Shown here piece after piece: positions 28,034 through 39,029 of a stretch of DNA of 64,000 nucleotides; the first letter of the stretch is position 1, and every line of letters starts with the position of its first letter. The DNA comes from Aromatoleum aromaticum EbN1 (GTDB lineage Bacteria > Pseudomonadota > Gammaproteobacteria > Burkholderiales > Rhodocyclaceae). The position numbers were made by a program, and so were the translations under genes. Where the stretch lies: NCBI RefSeq assembly GCF_000025965.1, contig NC_006513.1:3100001-3164000 (forward strand), given 5' to 3'. The notes under the pieces are model-generated. The model did no database searches, was not told the DNA's origin, and was given only the letters and a program-made list of their open reading frames with translations.

Positions 28034-28388
28034 GGTCCGTCCCGCGGCAAGCGCCAGCAGCGCTGCGGGACGAAAACCTGCAAGCCATGCAGGTGATTGT
28101 CGTGGCATAAAATATTTGTGCAAAAGCAATTTGCTATAATGGCTTCCACTTTCGCGCCGGAGGGCCGCGCTGGAGCGCAGGCAACGTTCGATCCGGCGTT
28201 TCGTCACGATCAACCTCCGGTGCGCTGCCGAAGGTTCCGATTCTTGCTTCCCGACACGAAGTTTCGACCGCGTGTGGCGAAGACTCGGACTGAATGGACC
28301 GCGTGATCCGGTGCCGTACTGTCGAAGGGCGCCTCCCGGCGCTCGGATAGTAAGAGCCGATCCGCGCGGACGAAAGAGGGGACAGGAC
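28034..28388 (+). promoter_or_regulatory. promoter and long leader of the NAGGN cluster
   Basis: 355 bp without a gene. A perfect -10 TATAAT is at 28135-28140 behind an AT-rich stretch; no good -35 at standard spacing. If used, the message would have a leader of about 240 bases with GC-rich inverted segments before the ribosome site at 28376-28385. Confidence 0.4.
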
Positions 28389-30161
28389 ATGTGCGGTATT
28401 GCAGGTGAAATCAGATTCGATGGGCAGTCGCCCGACGTGGGGGCGCTGGAGCGGATGAATGCGCGGCAGCGCGTGCGCGGCCCCGACAGCGGCGGCGTGT
28501 TCGTGCAAGGCGCGCTCGGCTTCGGCCACCGCCGGCTGAAGATCATCGACCTGTCCGAATCGGCGCAGCAGCCGATGTTCGACCCGGCCCTCGGCCTCGG
28601 GATCGTCTTCAATGGGGCGATCTATAACCACGCCGCGCTGCGCCGCGAGCTCGAGACTCTCGGCTACCGCTTCTACTCGCGCGGGGATACGGAAGTCCTG
28701 CTGAAGGCCTACCACGCGTGGGGGCAGGATTTCGTGCAGCGGCTCAACGGCATGTTCGCGTTCGCGATCTGGGAGCGGGACAGCGGCCGCGTCGTGCTCG
28801 GTCGCGACCGGCTCGGCATCAAGCCGCTGTATTACAGCGCACAGCCCGGCCTGCTGCGCTTCGCGTCGAGCCTGCCGGCGCTCGTTGCCGCCGGCGGCGT
28901 CGACACCACGGTCGATGCGGTGGCGTTGAACCACTACCTCTCGTTCCATGCGGTCGTGCCGGCTCCGCACACGATTCTTGCCGGTGTGCGCAAGCTGCCG
29001 CCCGCGACGCTGATGACGATCCACACGGACGGGCGTCGCAGTGAACGCAGCTACTGGTCGCTGGCCTACGCTCACGAGCCGGGCGACGCGGCGCGCAGCT
29101 TCGAGGAGTGGACGGAAATCCTGCTCGAAGGCTTGCGCAGTGCGGTCGGCCGCCGCCTGGTCGCCGACGTGCCGGTCGGCGCGCTGCTGTCCGGCGGCGT
29201 CGATTCGAGTCTGATCGTCGGGCTGATGGCGCAGGCCGGCGTGCAGGGCCTGCGGACCTACAACGTCGGCTTCGAGGACGTCGGCGGGGAAAAGGGCAAC
29301 GAGTTCGAATATGCCGACATCGTCGCCGAACGTTTCGCCACGATCCACGAACGCATCTTCGTGCCCGAGGCGCAACTCCTCGCGCGGCTGCCGGAAGCGG
29401 TCGCGGCGATGAGCGAGCCGATGGTGAGTCATGACTGCATCGGCTTCTTCCTGCTGTCGGAGGCAGTGTCGCGCCATTCGAAAGTCGTGCAGAGCGGGCA
29501 GGGGGCGGACGAAGTGTTCGGCGGCTACCACTGGTACCCGAAGCTCGCCGGCAGCGTCGACCCGGTCGGCGATTACCTCGCGGCATTTCGCGACCGCGAC
29601 TACGACGAGTATTGCCGCATGGTCGGCGCGGCGAATCGTGCCGACGATTGCAGCGGTGCGTTCGTCGCCGCCCACTTCGACCTGCCCGGTGCGATCGACC
29701 CGGTCGACAAGGCACTGCGTCTCGATACCACCGTGATGCTCGTCGATGATCCGGTAAAACGCGTCGATAACATGACGATGGCGTTCGGTCTGGAGGCCCG
29801 CGTGCCTTTCCTCGACCATGAACTCGTCGAGCTGGCGGCGCGCATTCCTGCGCGACACAAGCTCGCCCACGGCGGCAAGGGCGTACTGAAGGAGGCGGCG
29901 CGCCAGGTCATTCCTTCCGCGGTCATCGACCGGCCGAAAGGCTATTTTCCGGTGCCGGGGCTGAAATACCTGCAAGGCCAAGTGCTCGAGCGGGTGCGCG
30001 ACGCGTTGACGAACCGCGCGGCCCGGGAGCGCGGCCTGTTCCGCCGGGAGTATGTCGACACGCTGCTCGCCGATCCCGGCGCGCACATGACACCGCTGCG
30101 CGGCTCCAAACTCTGGCAGCTCGGGCTGCTCGAATGGTGGCTGCAGACCCATGTCCGCTGA
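28389..30161 (+). CDS. asnO: N-acetylglutaminylglutamine amidotransferase (asparagine-synthase type)
   Basis: 590 residues. The class II glutamine amidotransferase domain starts with the nucleophile Cys2 (MCGIAGEIRF) and includes RGPDSGG and FNGAIYNH. The synthetase domain has the PP-loop VGALLSGGVDSSLIVGL (about residues 268-284) and the late VKRVDNMTMAFGLEARVPFLDHELVE. Context, rather than sequence alone, points to amidation of N-acetyl-Gln-Gln: the next two genes are the NAGGN synthetase and peptidase. The product is a compatible solute made under osmotic stress. Generic asparagine synthase is the alternative. Confidence 0.87.
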   Translation: MCGIAGEIRFDGQSPDVGALERMNARQRVRGPDSGGVFVQGALGFGHRRLKIIDLSESAQQPMFDPALGLGIVFNGAIYNHAALRRELETLGYRFYSRGDTEVLLKAYHAWGQDFVQRLNGMFAFAIWERDSGRVVLGRDRLGIKPLYYSAQPGLLRFASSLPALVAAGGVDTTVDAVALNHYLSFHAVVPAPHTILAGVRKLPPATLMTIHTDGRRSERSYWSLAYAHEPGDAARSFEEWTEILLEGLRSAVGRRLVADVPVGALLSGGVDSSLIVGLMAQAGVQGLRTYNVGFEDVGGEKGNEFEYADIVAERFATIHERIFVPEAQLLARLPEAVAAMSEPMVSHDCIGFFLLSEAVSRHSKVVQSGQGADEVFGGYHWYPKLAGSVDPVGDYLAAFRDRDYDEYCRMVGAANRADDCSGAFVAAHFDLPGAIDPVDKALRLDTTVMLVDDPVKRVDNMTMAFGLEARVPFLDHELVELAARIPARHKLAHGGKGVLKEAARQVIPSAVIDRPKGYFPVPGLKYLQGQVLERVRDALTNRAARERGLFRREYVDTLLADPGAHMTPLRGSKLWQLGLLEWWLQTHVR

Positions 30162-30170
30162 GGTGACTCG

Positions 30171-31901
30171 ATGATCCGCAAACAGCTTGTCCGGTCGCTG
30201 CGCACCGGAAACCAGCCGCTGCACCTGCCCGCCCGCCAGCCCGAGGCACAGGCGATGCCCGACAACGTCGTGATCGAGTGTGGCTGGGGGCGACTGCTGC
30301 CCGGCCAGACCTGGCGCGAGCCGGCGCTGCTGGCGACGGAACTGCTGCAGGAACGAGCCGGCCAGCGCGACATCGCGTTCTACGTCGAGAAGCCGCACGT
30401 CGTGGTCGCGGCCGCGCCGCAGCAGCTCTTCGTCGATCCCTCCGAAGCGTTTCGCCTGTCGCTCGGCGGTTACCGCAGCGCCCGCCAGACGAGGCGAGGC
30501 TTCACGTTGCGGCGCCTGCGCACGCGCGCCGACGTTGCAGCGATCAACGTGCTGTACCGCAGCCGCGGCATGGTGCCGGTCGATACGCAGCGGGTGTGGC
30601 GCGAGCGCGCGAGCCGCGCGATCACGTATGCGATGGCCGAGGACCGCACGAGCGGCGAGATCATTGGCGTCGCGATGGGACTGGACCATGTCGAGGCGTT
30701 CGCCGACGCGCAACACGGCGCGAGCCTGTGGGCGCTCGCCGTCGCCCCGCAAGCCGCCCATCCCGGCGTCGGTGAGTCGCTCGTGCGCTACCTCGCCGAG
30801 CACTACCAGGCGCGCGGGCGGATCAGCCTCGACGTGTCGGTGATGCATGACAATTGCCAGGCGATCGCGCTGTACGAAAAGCTCGGATTCCAGCGCATCC
30901 CGGCGTTCGCGGTGAAGCGGCGCAACGCGATCAACGAACCGCTCTTCACCGGCCCGGAAGACGGGGCCCAGGACCTCAATCCCTACGCTCGCCTGATCGT
31001 GACCGAGGCGCGCCGGCGGGGCGTCCTCGTCGAAGTGCTGGACGCGGAAAACGGCTATTTCCGCCTCACGCTCGGCGGGCGCAGCATCGTCTGTCGCGAG
31101 TCGCTGTCGGAGCTGACCAGCGCGATCGCGATGAGCCGCTGCCAGGACAAACGGGTGACGCTGAAGCTGCTGCGCGAGGCGGGCCTGCGGGTTCCGGCGC
31201 AGGCCGACGCGACGGATGCCGAGGCCAACGAGCGCTTCCTCGCCGAGCACGGCGCGGTCGTCGTCAAGCCGGTCGAAGGCGAACAGGGCAAGGGCATCAG
31301 CGTGGATCTGCGCTCGCCCGACGATGTCGCAGCCGCGATCGGACGCGCGCATCACTTTTGCGACCGCGTGATTCTCGAGCAGTATTGCGAGGGTGAGGAC
31401 CTGCGCATCGTCGTCATCGACTTTCGCGTCGTCGCCGCGGCGGTGCGCCGTCCACCGGTCGTCGTCGGCGACGGGCGTTCGACGGTGCTCGAGCTCATCG
31501 AGAAGCAGAGCCGCCGCCGCCAGGCCGCGACCGGGGGCGAGTCGAGCATTCCCGTCGATGAGGAGACCGAGCGCTGCCTGCGCATGCAGGGACACGGCCT
31601 CGAGGACGTGCTCGACCACGACGTGCAGATCAGGGTGCGAAATACCGCGAACCTTCACACCGGGGGGACAATCCACGATGTGACGGGCGAGCTTCACCCG
31701 GACTTGCGTGACGCGGCCGAGGCGGCTGCTCGCGCGCTCGACATCCCGGTCACGGGGCTGGATTTCCTGGTACCGGCAGTCGATCGCGGGGACTATGTGA
31801 TCATCGAGGCGAACGAGCGCCCGGGGCTGGCCAACCACGAGCCGCAACCGACCGCGGAGCGCTTCATCGACCTGTTGTTCCCGCGCACCCGGGCCGCCTG
31901 A
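30171..31901 (+). CDS. ngg: N-acetylglutaminylglutamine synthetase (GNAT + ATP-grasp fusion)
   Basis: 576 residues in two parts. The N-terminal half is a GNAT acetyltransferase (LRRLRTRADVAAINVLYRSRG, then AVAPQAAHPGVGESLVRYLAEHY, about residues 105-245). The C-terminal half is ATP-grasp (VTLKLLREAGLRVPAQ, VVKPVEGEQGKGISV, RIVVIDFRVVAAAVRRPP, LDFLVPAVDRGDYVIIEANERPGL). This fusion is the known enzyme that acetylates and joins two glutamines to make the NAGGN precursor. It starts 10 bp after the amidotransferase gene, so both are one operon. Confidence 0.9.
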   Translation: MIRKQLVRSLRTGNQPLHLPARQPEAQAMPDNVVIECGWGRLLPGQTWREPALLATELLQERAGQRDIAFYVEKPHVVVAAAPQQLFVDPSEAFRLSLGGYRSARQTRRGFTLRRLRTRADVAAINVLYRSRGMVPVDTQRVWRERASRAITYAMAEDRTSGEIIGVAMGLDHVEAFADAQHGASLWALAVAPQAAHPGVGESLVRYLAEHYQARGRISLDVSVMHDNCQAIALYEKLGFQRIPAFAVKRRNAINEPLFTGPEDGAQDLNPYARLIVTEARRRGVLVEVLDAENGYFRLTLGGRSIVCRESLSELTSAIAMSRCQDKRVTLKLLREAGLRVPAQADATDAEANERFLAEHGAVVVKPVEGEQGKGISVDLRSPDDVAAAIGRAHHFCDRVILEQYCEGEDLRIVVIDFRVVAAAVRRPPVVVGDGRSTVLELIEKQSRRRQAATGGESSIPVDEETERCLRMQGHGLEDVLDHDVQIRVRNTANLHTGGTIHDVTGELHPDLRDAAEAAARALDIPVTGLDFLVPAVDRGDYVIIEANERPGLANHEPQPTAERFIDLLFPRTRAA

Positions 31902-31916
31902 CCTGCCAAAGGAGGG

Positions 31917-33191
31917 ATGATGATTCCGCTTGCCAATGCATTGCCGGATATCGACTACGACTACCTCGAGGAGACGATGCTGCAGCTCCTCGCGATCCCG
32001 AGCCCGGTCGGGCTGACCGATGCGGTCGTGCGCTATACCGCCGCCCGGCTCGAGGCGCTCGGGATTGAGTACGAGCTCACGCGGCGTGGCGCCATCCGCG
32101 CGACGCTGCGCGGTCGCGAGGCGCAACCGGCGCGCGCGGTCGTCACGCACCTCGACACCCTGGGCGCGATGGTCCGGGAGATCAAGCCGAACGGGCGGCT
32201 GGCCATCGCCCCGATCGGACACTGGTCGGCGCGATTCGCCGAGGGTTCGCGCGTGACGGTGTTCACCGACCACCGCCAGCTGCGCGGCACCTGCCTGCCG
32301 TTGAAGACTTCGGGTCACGCATTCGGCAGCGAGATCGACAGCCAGCCGGTCGGTTGGGACCATGTCGAGGTGCGGGTCGACGTGCCGGCAACGACGGCGC
32401 TGGAACTCGAACAGGCCGGCCTGCATGTCGGTGACTGGATCGCGTTCGATCCGCAGACCGAGGTGCTGCCCGGCGGCTACATCAATTCGCGCTACCTCGA
32501 CGACAAGGCCGCCGTCGCGGCCCTGCTCGCCGCATGCAAGGCGATCGGCGACCATCGCCTGCCCCTCGCAGTCGACGTCCACCCCTTGTTCACGATCACC
32601 GAGGAGGTCGGCTCGGGCGCGTCCGCGGCGCTGCACGGCGAGATCGCGGAGATGGTAAGCCTCGACATCTCGATCGCCGCGCCGGGCCAGAACACGTCCG
32701 AGCATGCCGCGACGATCTGCGTACAGGACATGTCGGGGCCGTTCGACTACCACCTCACGCACAAGCTGATCGCGCTCGCGCGCGAGCACGGCATTCCGCA
32801 CCGCCGCGACGTGTTCCGCTTCTACCGCTCGGATTCCGCCGCCGCAGTCGAGGCGGGCAACGACATTCGTACGGCCCTGATCGGCTTCGGCGGCGACGCG
32901 TCGCACGCGCAGGAACGCACGCACCGCGACGCGCTGGTGGCGCTGACGCAGCTCGTGGTCGCCTACATGACGAGCGAACCCGTGACGCGGCGCGACCGGC
33001 GCACGATGAGTTCGCTGGCGGGCTTCACCGAGCAGCTGCGGCCCGAGGACATGGTGGTGCCGTCGACGCCGCTGCCGCTTCCGGGCGAATTTCTCGACTG
33101 CGGCCGGGAGGACGACGGGGTGGGCAGCGGCGGCGAGGCGCAGGATTGTGGCGCGCTGCAACGCGAGCCGGGGAGCGATCCGGAGGCTTGA
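31917..33191 (+). CDS. M42-family peptidase of the NAGGN osmoprotectant system
   Basis: 424 residues. M42/M20-type metal ligands can be seen: VVTHLDTLGAM (His, Asp), YLDDKAAVAALL (bridging Asp), FTITEEVGSGAS (Glu-Glu pair) and a late GGDASHAQERTH (His). A PDZ-like or lid part separates them. In NAGGN clusters a peptidase of this kind is regularly the third gene; it may hydrolyse the dipeptide when osmotic stress ends. It follows ngg by 15 bp with an aaaggagg ribosome site. The acidic, glycine-rich tail is variable in the family. Confidence 0.85.
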   Translation: MMIPLANALPDIDYDYLEETMLQLLAIPSPVGLTDAVVRYTAARLEALGIEYELTRRGAIRATLRGREAQPARAVVTHLDTLGAMVREIKPNGRLAIAPIGHWSARFAEGSRVTVFTDHRQLRGTCLPLKTSGHAFGSEIDSQPVGWDHVEVRVDVPATTALELEQAGLHVGDWIAFDPQTEVLPGGYINSRYLDDKAAVAALLAACKAIGDHRLPLAVDVHPLFTITEEVGSGASAALHGEIAEMVSLDISIAAPGQNTSEHAATICVQDMSGPFDYHLTHKLIALAREHGIPHRRDVFRFYRSDSAAAVEAGNDIRTALIGFGGDASHAQERTHRDALVALTQLVVAYMTSEPVTRRDRRTMSSLAGFTEQLRPEDMVVPSTPLPLPGEFLDCGREDDGVGSGGEAQDCGALQREPGSDPEA

Positions 33192-33199
33192 TTCGCCCT

Positions 33200-33961
33200 C
33201 TAGGGCCGCTCGTCGCCGTCGTGCAGGAAGTGTCCCGTCGCGAGGAAAGCTGCGACTTGGCGGGCGCAGGCTTTCGAGAACAGCATTTCGGAATGGGCGA
33301 CGTGCAGCGTGAGCGAGTCGGTCGCACCGGCAAGCTGTGTCTCGGCGACTGCGACGATGCCGTCATTGGGTTTCGGCAGGCCGAACAGCAGCGGTCCCGT
33401 GCCGACGCCGCGATCGCCCGCGATGACGCCGATTTCCACCCCGGCAGTGAGCGGTGACGCGACTTCCTGCCAGTCCCGCATCGAGTGTCCGACGATCCGG
33501 GCGCAGCCGGGAATCCCTGCCAGCATCGCGGCGCAATGCGAGCCCCGGCAGGGCGTTCCCATCAGCACAGCACGGCCGATATGCGGCGCGACTGGCCGTG
33601 ACAGCAGGTTCAATATCAGCAATCCGCCCAGGCTATGGCCGACGAGGTGCACTTTTTCGGCATCCCGGCCGGCGACGAAGTGCGCAAGCCGATCGGTGTT
33701 CGCGGCAAGGCCGCGACGCACCGAAGGATAGGAGAAAGTCTCCACCCGGAAACCGCAACGCACGAGCGCCCGCCGCAGAAAATGAAAGACGATCCCGTGC
33801 ATCCATAACCCATGGACCAGGATGATGGTTTCGCCGCGCTGCGGGCGGGGGGGCTTTTCAGTTGAAGACAGGGTGAATCGCGTACTGCGGAGGGTATTCC
33901 GGAACTGCCAGTCAATCCTGCCGATCGACCTCGAACATATGGAGGACGGAATTGAAGGCAT
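33200..33961 (-). CDS. alpha/beta-hydrolase, lipase-like
   Basis: 253 residues. TIILVHGLWMHG gives the oxyanion-hole strand, HLVGHSLGGLLILNLL holds the nucleophile Ser, and HSEMLFSKACARQVAAFLATGHFLHDG carries the likely catalytic His region. No signal peptide. Probably an intracellular esterase or acyl hydrolase; no substrate can be named. The only in-frame ATG gives a 50-bp overlap with the upstream small gene; no good ribosome site is seen there, so the start is uncertain. It converges with the NAGGN operon. Confidence 0.72.
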   Translation of the reverse strand: MPSIPSSICSRSIGRIDWQFRNTLRSTRFTLSSTEKPPRPQRGETIILVHGLWMHGIVFHFLRRALVRCGFRVETFSYPSVRRGLAANTDRLAHFVAGRDAEKVHLVGHSLGGLLILNLLSRPVAPHIGRAVLMGTPCRGSHCAAMLAGIPGCARIVGHSMRDWQEVASPLTAGVEIGVIAGDRGVGTGPLLFGLPKPNDGIVAVAETQLAGATDSLTLHVAHSEMLFSKACARQVAAFLATGHFLHDGDERP

Positions 33962-34181
33962 CGGCGCTGACGCACGGGTCGTAGCGCGAGAGAAGTTCGA
34001 GCTGGCGGACTTTCGTCGCCGACCGGGCGAGATCGATGATCAGCTGCCGCTCGGCGGCAATCTCGTCGCGCATGCGGCTGGTGACGAACAGGAACGGAAT
34101 CGGGATGTAAAGGTCATCCGGCCCCTGCGTGTGATAGCGAAGATTCGTGATGCGTGTCTCGTTGTCGGAGTGTCTTTTCAT
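33912..34181 (-). CDS. small protein of unknown function
   Basis: 89 residues (MKRHSDNETRITNLRYHTQGPDDLYIPIPFLF...). A central segment SRMRDEIAAERQLIIDLARS looks helical and charged. No known domain recognised. The frame could extend upstream, but the ATG at 34181 is preferred. It overlaps the hydrolase gene by 50 bp and is divergent from bzdR. Confidence 0.45.
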   Translation of the reverse strand: MKRHSDNETRITNLRYHTQGPDDLYIPIPFLFVTSRMRDEIAAERQLIIDLARSATKVRQLELLSRYDPCVSADAFNSVLHMFEVDRQD

Positions 34182-34322
34182 TGGTTGCGCCTTTTTGGTG
34201 ACGTTCGAAGCACATCTAACTCTGCGATTCCAATCGCTGAAAAGCGTTGATGTACCGCAAGAAATCTTGAAGGCATGCACCGGTGCGCACAATACCCATT
34301 TTCGCGCAATTACTATAAGCGG

Positions 34323-34356
34323 TTGCAAAGATGCGAAAACCGTGCACTATAATGCA
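34323..34356 (+). promoter_or_regulatory. bzdR promoter with TGCA-type operator over the -10
   Basis: A perfect -10 TATAAT at 34348-34353 is embedded in TGCA-CTATAA-TGCA (34343-34356), which has the TGCA-N6-TGCA form of BzdR operators. TTGCAA at 34323-34328 may serve as -35, with a 19-base spacer. The rest of 34182-34391 shows no gene. Confidence 0.6.
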
Positions 34357-34391
34357 CCTATATGAATCATGCTTCCGACTGGTGAACGCTC

Positions 34392-35291
34392 ATGCACAGC
34401 GAAAACAGTGGCGAAAGACTGAAGCGGCCCGATTTGACGGTCGAGGAAAACGGCTATCTGCTGATGCTGGGGGAACGTATACGCGAATTGCGTGCCCGGC
34501 GTGGAATGACGCGCAAGGCGCTGGCGCAACAGTCGGGCGTGTCGGAACGCTACCTCGCCCAACTGGAAACCGGCCACGGCAACATCTCGATCATCCTGCT
34601 GCGGCAGATCGCATTGGGGATGGGCCTGCCGCTCGTCGACCTGGTGCGCGAAGAGCCCGAGCAACCGCCGGAGCTGACGCTGCTGATGCAATACCTGAGC
34701 CGCTTTTCGCCGAAAAAGCTGAACTGGGCGCGCGGTCTGCTGGAGAACGAACTCGAATCGTCCGGCAAGACGGGTCGGAGTGAGCGGATCGCGCTGATCG
34801 GACTGCGCGGAGCGGGCAAGACGACGCTCGGTTCCCTGCTGGCGAAAGATCTCGAAGTGCCGTTCTTCGAGCTGGCGAAGACCATCGAGCAGGAAGCAGG
34901 GGCCGAGCTTTCGGAAATCTTTTCGCTCTACGGGCAGGGTGCCTACCGGCGCTACGAGCGCCGCAGCCTCGAATCGATCATAGAGAACAACGAGCGCTTC
35001 GTGCTCGTTCCGGGCGGAAGCATCGTCTCCGAGCCGGCGACGTTCGAATTCCTGCTGTCATCGTGCTACACGGTGTGGCTCAAGGCCTCGCCCGAAGAAC
35101 ACATGGAGCGCGTCGTCGCCCAGGGCGACTATCGGCCGATGAAGGACAGCCAGGAGGCGATGGACGACCTCCGGCGCATCATTGCCGGCCGGATCGCGAT
35201 GTACAGCAAGGCCGACGCGATCGTCGAAACGTCGGGCAAGACCGTCGAGCAGAGCCTGGCTGCGCTGCGCGAAGTCGTCGTTTCGGCCTGA
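34392..35291 (+). CDS. bzdR: transcriptional repressor BzdR (XRE HTH + shikimate-kinase-like sensor)
   Basis: 299 residues. An XRE-type helix-turn-helix (about residues 20-80: IRELRARRGMTRKALAQQSGVSERYLAQLETG) is joined by a linker to a shikimate-kinase-like domain (about residues 130-299) with P-loop GLRGAGKTT near residue 138. This architecture defines BzdR and BoxR, which repress aromatic-CoA operons and release DNA when benzoyl-CoA binds. It lies directly upstream of bzdN in the same direction, and its own promoter carries an operator-like repeat, suggesting autoregulation. BoxR, the aerobic paralogue, is the alternative; the bzd context decides. Confidence 0.92.
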   Translation: MHSENSGERLKRPDLTVEENGYLLMLGERIRELRARRGMTRKALAQQSGVSERYLAQLETGHGNISIILLRQIALGMGLPLVDLVREEPEQPPELTLLMQYLSRFSPKKLNWARGLLENELESSGKTGRSERIALIGLRGAGKTTLGSLLAKDLEVPFFELAKTIEQEAGAELSEIFSLYGQGAYRRYERRSLESIIENNERFVLVPGGSIVSEPATFEFLLSSCYTVWLKASPEEHMERVVAQGDYRPMKDSQEAMDDLRRIIAGRIAMYSKADAIVETSGKTVEQSLAALREVVVSA

Positions 35292-35297
35292 ACTGCA

Positions 35298-35320
35298 CAC
35301 GGCCGGTGTCACCGGTCGTG
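35298..35320 (+). terminator. possible terminator after bzdR
   Basis: Arms CACGGCCGGT and ACCGGTCGTG pair with one mismatch around a 3-base loop, 6 bp after the bzdR stop. There is no T-tract, so efficiency is doubtful. Confidence 0.35.
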
Positions 35321-35486
35321 CCAGCTGCCATTCTCCGGCGGCTGCTTTCCACTGCTCTCCCTCGGGCACCGAATCTCCTCCTTCCTTCCCGTTGCGCTGC
35401 GCTTCGTCCCTGTGTGCCCTTCGCGGGAAGGCCGGGGTCTGTCCCGCGATTTCACGACCCGTTCGGTCTGATTTGTCTTGTTGCAA

Positions 35487-35500
35487 TGCACAAAATTGCA
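35487..35500. promoter_or_regulatory. BzdR-type operator, distal site
   Basis: TGCA-CAAAAT-TGCA, with an additional TGCA at 35482-35485. It centres about 112 bp upstream of the predicted bzdN transcription start. Confidence 0.6.
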
Positions 35501-35526
35501 TGCGCGGGAAAAACGTCGAAGAAAAA

Positions 35527-35540
35527 TGCACGTGAGTGCA
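35527..35540. promoter_or_regulatory. BzdR-type operator, middle site
   Basis: TGCA-CGTGAG-TGCA, an exact TGCA-N6-TGCA match, centred about 72 bp before the predicted start. Confidence 0.65.
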
Positions 35541-35557
35541 GTTTTCCTGTGCTGCGT

Positions 35558-35571
35558 TTGATCTATGTCAA
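35558..35571 (+). promoter_or_regulatory. FNR/AcpR-type binding box of the bzdN promoter
   Basis: TTGAT-CTAT-GTCAA differs at one position from the FNR consensus TTGAT-N4-ATCAA. Its centre is about 41 bp before the start expected from the -10 at 35593, the class II activator position used by oxygen-sensing AcpR/FNR at bzd promoters. Confidence 0.7.
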
Positions 35572-35578
35572 CAGTGGC

Positions 35579-35598
35579 TGCACTGGAGTGCGTACTAT
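35579..35598 (+). promoter_or_regulatory. bzdN promoter core with overlapping BzdR-type site
   Basis: TGCA-CTGGAG-TGCG (35579-35592, one mismatch) lies directly before the -10 TACTAT (35593-35598). Further TGCA words occur at 35608 and 35627, at or after the expected start. Repressor bound here would block polymerase. The remainder of 35321-35682 shows no gene. Confidence 0.6.
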
Positions 35599-35682
35599 GC
35601 GCAATCATGCAGGGCCGGAAAAATAATGCAGCAGCCGCGGGGTCGGTACAGGCGTCGCGGATAAATCAGAGGAGATAGTTCG

Positions 35683-38155
<2,473 letters not shown>

Positions 38156-38186
38156 TCAGAACTGAGAATCCAAGGAGGACACGAGA

Positions 38187-38990
38187 ATGATTACTGCAGG
38201 AATCGACATGGGCTCGCGCAGCGTGAAGGTGGTGCTGCTCGAAGAGATCGATGTGGAAGGCAAGCCGCAGCTGGCGATCAAGAAGACGCACCTGATGATG
38301 CCGGGCGACATCGACGCCGACCAGGCCGCCGAGGCGGCTTTCACCCAAGCGCTGGCCGCAGCCGGCGTGTCGCGTGACCAGGTGAAGTCGGTGTTCGCGA
38401 CCGGTGCCGGGCGCAAACAGGTCGAGTTCGCCACCGAAGGCGTCACCGAGATGACGGCCGGGGCGCGCGGCGCGGTGTACATGTACCCGCAGGCGCGCAC
38501 CGTGGTCGACGTCGGTGCCGAGGAAGGCCGCGGCATCAAGACCGACTCGGACGGCAAGGCGATCGACTTCGCCGGCAACGAGAAGTGCGCTGCCGGGGCC
38601 GGATCGTTCGCCGAGGCGATGAGCCGCGCGCTGCAGCTCACGCTGCAGGAATTCGGCGAAGCGAGCCTGAAGTCGGACAAGTCGATCCCGATGAACGCGC
38701 AATGCACGGTGTTCGCCGAGTCCGAAGTGGTGTCGCTGATCCACTCCTCGACGCCCAAGGAAGACATCGCCAAGGCGGTGCTCGACGCGGTGGCGAGCCG
38801 GGTGTGCGCGATGGTGCGTCGCGTCGGTATCGAAGGCAACGTCGTGCTGATCGGCGGCATGGCGCACAACCCGGGCTTCGTGCAATCGCTCAAGAACGCG
38901 ATGGACGTCGATGAAGTGCTGCTGCCCGAGCTGCCCGAATTCGTCAGCGCGCTCGGTTGCGCGCTGATTGCGGCCGAACGAGTGCACTGA
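38187..38990 (+). CDS. bzdP: benzoyl-CoA reductase ATPase/activase subunit BzdP
   Basis: 267 residues, ASKHA-fold ATPase (BcrA/BcrD, HgdC family). The phosphate loop is AGIDMGSRSVKVVLL at the N-terminus, the Fe-S and dimer segment is FAGNEKCAAGAGSFAEAM, and the adenosine motif is VVLIGGMAHNPGFVQSL. With BzdQ it binds a bridging [4Fe-4S] cluster and couples hydrolysis of ATP to electron transfer into BzdN-BzdO. Which Thauera subunit (alpha or delta) it equals I leave open. Strong aaggagg site. Confidence 0.9.
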   Translation: MITAGIDMGSRSVKVVLLEEIDVEGKPQLAIKKTHLMMPGDIDADQAAEAAFTQALAAAGVSRDQVKSVFATGAGRKQVEFATEGVTEMTAGARGAVYMYPQARTVVDVGAEEGRGIKTDSDGKAIDFAGNEKCAAGAGSFAEAMSRALQLTLQEFGEASLKSDKSIPMNAQCTVFAESEVVSLIHSSTPKEDIAKAVLDAVASRVCAMVRRVGIEGNVVLIGGMAHNPGFVQSLKNAMDVDEVLLPELPEFVSALGCALIAAERVH

Positions 38991-39029
38991 ACCGACACGC
39001 GAACAGATACGGATAATAGGAGCAATCAA

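Noticed and set aside
28134-33161. 1675-codon open frame on the minus strand opposite the NAGGN genes
   Set aside because: It mirrors three well-supported genes on the plus strand; its translation is rich in Arg, His, Asp and Val without domains, as expected for an antisense shadow in high-GC DNA.
35298-35320. BzdR operator
   Set aside because: It contains no TGCA words; it is a GC-rich inverted repeat directly after the bzdR stop and is listed as a weak terminator candidate.
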